Assembly: GCA_000155435.1 (NCBI GenBank)
Contig: DS990262.1
Coordinates: 85,306 to 149,305, forward strand
Reading direction: 5' to 3'
Origin: Clostridiales bacterium 1_7_47FAA
Lineage (GTDB): Bacteria; Bacillota; Clostridia; Lachnospirales; Lachnospiraceae
Length of the DNA: 64,000 nt
In this document: one piece after another, positions 60,095 to 64,000 of the stretch
Position numbering within the stretch: the stretch's first letter is position 1
Layout: the number at the start of each line of letters is the position of its first letter
Program-made: the position numbers and the translations under genes
Notes under the pieces: model-generated
Told to the model about the DNA's origin: nothing
What the model saw: only the letters and a program-made list of their open reading frames with translations
The model's database searches: none

Positions 60095-60130
60095 TCAGCC
60101 GCTTTTGTATTACACCAAAGGAGGCACAGC

Positions 60131-60898
60131 ATGAATCAGATTGAAATTTTCAATAGTCCAGAGTTCGGAAGCATTCGCACTTTGGAACAGAATGGCAAAG
60201 TATTATTTTGCGGTACAGATGTGGCAACAGCGCTGGGATATACCAATCCACGCAAAGCCGTCCGCGACCATACCAGGGGTGGAACGAAATGTTCCATAGG
60301 GGTCCAGACTGGGAAAAAGGCAGATGGAAGCCCCGCGGTACAAATGGTCGAAATGCTCTTTATCCCCGAAGGTGATCTATATCGTCTGATCGCCCATAGT
60401 AAACTGCCGTCAGCGGAACGGTTTGAACAATGGGTGTTTGATGAAGTTCTACCTGCCATTCGCAAGCACGGAGCCTATCTCACAAAAGAGAAGTTGTGGG
60501 AGATAGCCACTTCTCCGGAAGCTCTGATAAAGCTCTGCTCCGAGCTGCTTGCTGAGCGGGAAGAAAATGCGTCGCTACGAGAGGAAAATGCCCTGCTGGA
60601 GAGTAAGGCAGCCTTTTATGATTTGTTCATCGACCTCAATCACAGTACCAACCTCCGCACCACCGCCAAAGAGTTGCTTGTCCCGGAGCGTCGGTTTGTC
60701 CGTTTCCTTCTGGAAAAGCGTTTTGTGTACCGCACCGCATCCGGTAATGTACTGCCCTATGCAAAGCCAGCCAATGAAGGACTGTTTTGTGTCAAAGACT
60801 ACTGCAATCACGGGCATATCGGCTCCTATACGCTGATAACCCCGCAAGGCAAACTCTACTTTGCTCAGCTGAGAGACATGATTTTGATGGTTGTATGA
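60131..60898 (+). CDS. Phage-type antirepressor (BRO-N and KilA-C domains)
   Basis: A 255-residue antirepressor-like protein. BRO-N domain at 1-115 (IEIFNSPEFGSIRTLEQNGK VLFCGTDVATALGYTNPRKA VRDH, EQWVFDEVLPAIRKHGAYLT), a short coiled coil near 145-165, and a KilA-C / ANT domain at about 165-255 (TTAKELLVPERRFVRFLLEK RFVYR, YTLITPQGKLYFAQL). It may relieve repression of the element under stress. AGGAGG precedes the ATG. It overlaps the reading area of the next small gene, which starts 24 bases later. Confidence 0.88.
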   Translation: MNQIEIFNSPEFGSIRTLEQNGKVLFCGTDVATALGYTNPRKAVRDHTRGGTKCSIGVQTGKKADGSPAVQMVEMLFIPEGDLYRLIAHSKLPSAERFEQWVFDEVLPAIRKHGAYLTKEKLWEIATSPEALIKLCSELLAEREENASLREENALLESKAAFYDLFIDLNHSTNLRTTAKELLVPERRFVRFLLEKRFVYRTASGNVLPYAKPANEGLFCVKDYCNHGHIGSYTLITPQGKLYFAQLRDMILMVV

Positions 60899-60921
60899 GA
60901 GTGGGAAAGGAAGTGAGTTTT

Positions 60922-61233
60922 ATGCCAGAAGGCAAAACAATCGGTCAGCTGATGGAAGAAATGCGCCAGAAAGCTGGAGCGCAGAACTATCACGGCCATG
61001 ACTACATGGATCTCCAGCGATTTGCTGAGAACACCCGGCACATGATTATTTTTGATGTGCTGACGCATGACTCCCCGGTGGGCTGGAAAGGTGAACGAAC
61101 CCGCCTGTTTTTGTCAGATAAGGGCTATGAAAAAGCTCTGGACAGTCAGGCAAAGGGACAGATCAAGATTCTCAGTCATGCAAAGGTCAGAAATGGAGAT
61201 TTGCTCTATGACCGTTCTGAGCAAATTCGTTGA
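60922..61233 (+). CDS. Small conserved ICE protein, paralogue of the 58659 product
   Basis: A 103-residue protein, starting MPEGKTIGQLMEEMRQKAGA, with a C-terminal half like that of the 58659 gene product (see there). The N-terminal 45 residues are unique. GGAAGTGAG lies 5 bases before the ATG. It lies between the antirepressor and pcfB. Function unknown; the pair may be duplicated accessory factors of conjugation or replication. Confidence 0.7.
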   Translation: MPEGKTIGQLMEEMRQKAGAQNYHGHDYMDLQRFAENTRHMIIFDVLTHDSPVGWKGERTRLFLSDKGYEKALDSQAKGQIKILSHAKVRNGDLLYDRSEQIR

Positions 61234-61333
61234 GGGCGGTTCGATGAAGAAATACCTTCTCCGGCGGCTGGTGGTCCCGCCTTAGAAATAAATGCACCAC
61301 CCCTGCACATTTTGTGGAAAGGAGGCGATGAAA

Positions 61334-61834
61334 ATGCAGGAAGAAGTGGAAAACAGGACTTTAACGCTGGTTGTCAGCGGAACAAAGTTCACCGGCAGGC
61401 TGCTCAAAGCCGCCATCAGCAAGTACCTTGCCCACCGCAAGGAAAAGAAGCTGCAAAAGCAGAGAAGCCGTGACGCGCCTGTGAAGCCCCAGGGCAAGCA
61501 GACGGTGAAACAGCTGATTGGTCAAAACCAAGGGGTTTCCAACATCGAGATCACCGACCCCTCCATCAAGGAGTTTGAGAAGATCGCCCGGAAATACGGC
61601 GTGGACTATGCGGTGAAGAAGGACCGCAGCAGCTCCCCACCCAAGTACCTGATCTTTTTCAAGGGTCGGGACGCGGATGCCCTGACCGCTGCTTTTACCG
61701 AGTACACCGGGAAAAAGGTCAGAAAGGCGGAGAAATCCGAGCGCCCGTCCGTGCTGGCAAAGCTGAGCCAGTTCAAAGAACTGGTAAAACACGCCGTCGT
61801 GGACCGGAACAAGCGGAAGGAGCTGGAACGATGA
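61334..61834 (+). CDS. pcfB: PcfB-family conjugation protein (DUF3801)
   Basis: A 166-residue basic protein of the PcfB/DUF3801 family: MQEEVENRTLTLVVSGTKFT GRLLKAAISKYLAHRKEKK, then KQTVKQLIGQNQGVSNIEIT DPSIKEFEKIARKYGVDYAV KKDRSSSPPKYLIFFKGRDA DALTAAFTEYT. In enterococcal pCF10, PcfB is a relaxosome-processing accessory that helps the coupling protein. GGAGG 8 bases upstream favours the ATG at 61334. The stop overlaps the start of the VirD4 gene (ATGA). Confidence 0.9.
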   Translation: MQEEVENRTLTLVVSGTKFTGRLLKAAISKYLAHRKEKKLQKQRSRDAPVKPQGKQTVKQLIGQNQGVSNIEITDPSIKEFEKIARKYGVDYAVKKDRSSSPPKYLIFFKGRDADALTAAFTEYTGKKVRKAEKSERPSVLAKLSQFKELVKHAVVDRNKRKELER

Positions 61835-63660
61835 AAAAGCAGCTGAACATCAAAAAGCTCATTTTGCTGAATCTGCCGTATATCCTGATGGGGCTTTTCT
61901 CCACCAACTTCGGTGAAGCGTGGCGGATGGCCGTGGGTGCGGACGCTTCGGCAAAAATGCTCTCGTTCTTCTCCACGCTGCCGGTGGCGCTGGCCAGCTG
62001 GTGGCCCAGCCTGCACCCGCTGGACCTGCTGGTGGGCCTGTGCTGCTGCGGCGGCCTGCGGCTGGCTGTGTACCTGAAAAGCAAGAACGCCAAGAAGTAC
62101 AGGCACGGCATGGAATACGGTTCCGCCCGGTGGGGAACCCATGAGGACATTACACCCTACATCGACCCGGTATTCCAGAACAATGTGATTCTGACGAAAA
62201 CGGAGAGCCTGACAATGAACAGCCGCCCCAAGGACCCAAAGACCGCCAGAAACAAAAATGTGCTGGTGATTGGCGGCTCCGGTTCCGGTAAGACCCGCTT
62301 CTGGCTCAAACCGAATCTGATGCAGATGCACAGTTCCTATGTGGTCACAGACCCGAAGGGAACCATTTTGGTGGAGTGCGGAAAAATGCTCCAAAGGGGC
62401 GCACCCAAGCTGGGGAAAGACGGAAAGCCTATGAAGGATAAGCACGGCAAGGTCATTTATGAGCCGTACCGAATCAAGGTCCTAAATACCATTAACTTCA
62501 AGAAGTCCATGCACTATAACCCTTTCGCCTATATCCATAGCGAAAAGGACATCTTGAAGCTGGTAACAACGCTGATCGCCAATACCAAAGGCGAAGGCAA
62601 GGCCGGAGACGATTTCTGGGTAAAAGCAGAAACCTTGTTGTACTGCGCGCTTATTGGCTATATCCATTATGAGGCTCCGGTGGAGGAACAAAACTTCTCC
62701 ACCCTCATTGAGTTCATCAACGCCATGGAAGTCCGTGAGGATGACGAGGAGTTCAAAAACCCCGTAGACCTGATGTTTGATGCACTGGAAGCCGAGAAGC
62801 CAAACCACTTTGCGGTGCGCCAGTATAAGAAATATAAGCTGGCCGCCGGAAAAACAGCCAAGTCGATTTTGATTTCCTGCGGCGCTCGCCTTGCCGTGTT
62901 CGACATTGCAGAGTTGCGTGAGGTCACGGCTTATGATGAGCTGGAGCTGGATACTCTGGGAGACAGGAAAACTGCCCTGTTCCTCATCATGAGTGACACT
63001 GATGACAGCTTTAATTTCCTTATATCCATGTGTTATACCCAGCTGTTTAACCTGCTCTGCGAAAAGGCCGACGATGTGTACGACGGCAGACTGCCGGTTC
63101 ATGTGCGCTGTCTGATCGACGAGTGCGCCAACATTGGCCAGATACCCAAGTTGGAAAAGCTGGTGGCCACCATCCGAAGCCGTGAGATCTCCGCCTGTCT
63201 GGTGTTGCAGGCGCAGAGTCAGCTCAAGGCGATTTATAAGGATAACGCAGATACCATTATCGGAAACATGGATACTTCCATCTTTCTGGGCGGTAAGGAG
63301 CCGACCACTCTCAAGGAGCTGGCCGCCGTGCTGGGTAAGGAAACCATCGACACCTACAACACCGGAGAGAGCCGTGGGAGGGAAACATCCCATTCACTCA
63401 ACTATCAAAAATTGGGGAAAGAGCTGATGAGCCAGGATGAGCTTGCTGTTATGGATGGCGGCAAGTGTATCCTCCAGCTGCGCGGTGTGCGTCCTTTCCT
63501 TTCGGATAAGTACGACATCACCAAGCATCCCAATTTCAAGTACACTGCCGACGCGGATGACAAGAACGCTTTTGATATTGAAGCATTCTTGTCCGCAAGG
63601 CTGAAACTCAAGCCCAATGAGGTCTGCGATGTATATGAAATAGACACAAAGGGCGCTTAA
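61831..63660 (+). CDS. VirD4/TraG-type conjugal coupling ATPase
   Basis: A 609-residue type IV coupling protein that links the relaxosome to the mating channel. Two N-terminal membrane segments (about 12-30 and 65-82) precede the ATPase: Walker A VIGGSGSGKTRFWLKPN (about 147-163) and Walker B RCLIDECANIGQIPKLEKLV near 430, followed by ATIRSREISACLVLQAQSQL. It ends before a small open frame and a terminator-like hairpin. It matches the TraG family of Tn1549-like ICEs and is coupled to pcfB by a 4-base overlap. Confidence 0.93.
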   Translation: MKKQLNIKKLILLNLPYILMGLFSTNFGEAWRMAVGADASAKMLSFFSTLPVALASWWPSLHPLDLLVGLCCCGGLRLAVYLKSKNAKKYRHGMEYGSARWGTHEDITPYIDPVFQNNVILTKTESLTMNSRPKDPKTARNKNVLVIGGSGSGKTRFWLKPNLMQMHSSYVVTDPKGTILVECGKMLQRGAPKLGKDGKPMKDKHGKVIYEPYRIKVLNTINFKKSMHYNPFAYIHSEKDILKLVTTLIANTKGEGKAGDDFWVKAETLLYCALIGYIHYEAPVEEQNFSTLIEFINAMEVREDDEEFKNPVDLMFDALEAEKPNHFAVRQYKKYKLAAGKTAKSILISCGARLAVFDIAELREVTAYDELELDTLGDRKTALFLIMSDTDDSFNFLISMCYTQLFNLLCEKADDVYDGRLPVHVRCLIDECANIGQIPKLEKLVATIRSREISACLVLQAQSQLKAIYKDNADTIIGNMDTSIFLGGKEPTTLKELAAVLGKETIDTYNTGESRGRETSHSLNYQKLGKELMSQDELAVMDGGKCILQLRGVRPFLSDKYDITKHPNFKYTADADDKNAFDIEAFLSARLKLKPNEVCDVYEIDTKGA

Positions 63661-63682
63661 TTTCGTTCCGCTTTAGAAGGGA

Positions 63683-63856
63683 GTGATCTTATCTATTCGC
63701 CGCATCTGCCCTCTATGGGCCATTGGCGTACAAAGCGGACAATCGCGAGAAAAAATAATGAAAAAGGAGGACAGCCGGAATCATGCCCCCGGAAACCGGG
63801 CGGCAGATTGTTCCGGCTTTTGTATGCCTATGAAACATGACAAACCTATTTTTTAA
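63683..63856 (+). CDS. Possible 57-residue small ORF after VirD4
   Basis: A GTG-started open frame with AGAAGGGA just before it, giving a Cys- and Arg-containing 57-residue product, starting VILSIRRICPLWAIGVQSGQ. A terminator-like hairpin lies within its 3' half, which argues against strong translation. I recognise no family; it may be only leader sequence. Confidence 0.3.
   Translation: MILSIRRICPLWAIGVQSGQSREKIMKKEDSRNHAPGNRAADCSGFCMPMKHDKPIF
63774..63822 (+). terminator. Terminator-like hairpin downstream of VirD4 gene
   Basis: GCCGGAA (63774-63780) pairs with TTCCGGC (63811-63817), with an inner CCCGG / CCGGG stem, then TTTTG. It may reduce transcription into the Maff2-like gene. Confidence 0.6.
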
Positions 63857-63879
63857 TCAGATTCCGGCTAACAAACTAT

Positions 63880-64000
63880 ATGGCATTTTTTGAACAGGCA
63901 ATCACCGTTCTTCAGACCCTCGTTATCGCGCTCGGTGCCGGTCTCGGTATCTGGGGCGTTATCAACCTGCTGGAAGGTTACGGCAACGACAACCCCGGCG
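63880..64000 (+). CDS. Maff2-like small membrane protein of the ICE (partial)
   Basis: The first 40 codons are visible: MAFFEQAITVLQTLVIALGA GLGIWGVINLLEGYGNDNPG, with one hydrophobic helix at 8-31. This matches the Maff2 family of small membrane proteins placed after the VirD4 gene in Tn1549-like elements, thought to be part of the mating channel. The gene is cut by the window end. Confidence 0.75.
   Translation, partial: MAFFEQAITVLQTLVIALGAGLGIWGVINLLEGYGNDNPG

Larger units (their letters stand above)
56544..64000. mobile_element. Left part of an integrative conjugative element (Tn1549-like)
   Basis: From the 3' half of a tRNA-Arg gene onwards the gene set changes to ParA, ParB, a DUF6017/DnaD-like replication protein, an antirepressor, PcfB, a VirD4 coupling protein and a Maff2-like membrane protein, in the order known from Tn1549/CTn-type elements. 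Integrase and the rest of the transfer genes must lie beyond the window's right edge, where an intact tRNA-Arg is also expected. Confidence 0.75.

Overview
The window looks like chromosome from a spore-forming, gut-type Lachnospiraceae, most likely of the Enterocloster / Clostridium clostridioforme group. This is inferred from the cotJABC spore-coat operon, an AdhE end, clostridial GdhA, many LysR/TRAP/DASS catabolic cassettes, and a conjugative element of the Tn1549 type. No 16S or other strict taxonomic marker is present, so the genus is a guess.

Layout. 1-2550: end of adhE, a small XRE regulator diverging from a small unknown gene, a 300-bp long-hairpin element and a decayed lipoprotein gene. 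2596-4749: an AT-rich M20 amidohydrolase / LysR pair, probably acquired. 4955-5187: a second long hairpin. 5201-10794: an RNA-repair locus, described below. 10893-12227: NADP-type glutamate dehydrogenase. 12549-20088: a DUF917 gene, an OPT transporter operon, and a DUF1177-AroM-M29 peptidase-racemase operon. 20246-23192: a MATE and a sodium:neurotransmitter-type transporter. 23475-30395: a hydantoin/carbamoyl-type cassette (double nitrilase, cyclic amidohydrolase, TRAP transporter, LysR). 30471-31604: cotJCBA. 31947-37998: aspartase, an AraC regulator and a PAS/GAF/GGDEF/EAL protein. 38070-41724: a leader-peptide/attenuator-controlled MATE plus ABC-F resistance operon. 41765-56436: a catabolic island with two SnoaL-like proteins, two DASS transporters, a racemase-superfamily enzyme, LysR, an opine-dehydrogenase-like enzyme, two MmgE/PrpD proteins, an FAD reductase, and a molybdopterin enzyme with its FeS partner. 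56544-64000: left part of an integrative conjugative element that starts at the 3' half of a tRNA-Arg gene and runs off the window.

Most interesting system. The locus at 5201-10794 has two WYL-domain proteins facing away from an rtcB RNA ligase, an SPFH/Band-7 (slipin) gene, and between these two a non-coding segment that folds as a circularly permuted tRNA. The order on the strand is anticodon-stem 3' strand, T arm, acceptor-like hairpin, D arm, anticodon-stem 5' strand. This matches what is known of bacterial Y RNAs, and of the tRNA-like RNA reported by comparative genomics beside SPFH/Band-7 RNA-repair modules. No Ro60/TROVE gene is in the window. The tRNA mimic is followed by about 200 nt of further dense structure that ends in a T-rich tract. 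I infer an RNA-damage response in which the WYL proteins sense or regulate, RtcB ligates, and the SPFH protein with the tRNA mimic acts as scaffold or guide.

Other points of note: two long hairpin elements and one MITE-like repeat around the same locus, a leader peptide with a terminator in front of the resistance operon, a MATE pump with a repeat-expanded C-terminal tail, a perfect 16-bp palindrome inside the gdhA promoter, and tandem repeats next to terminators.
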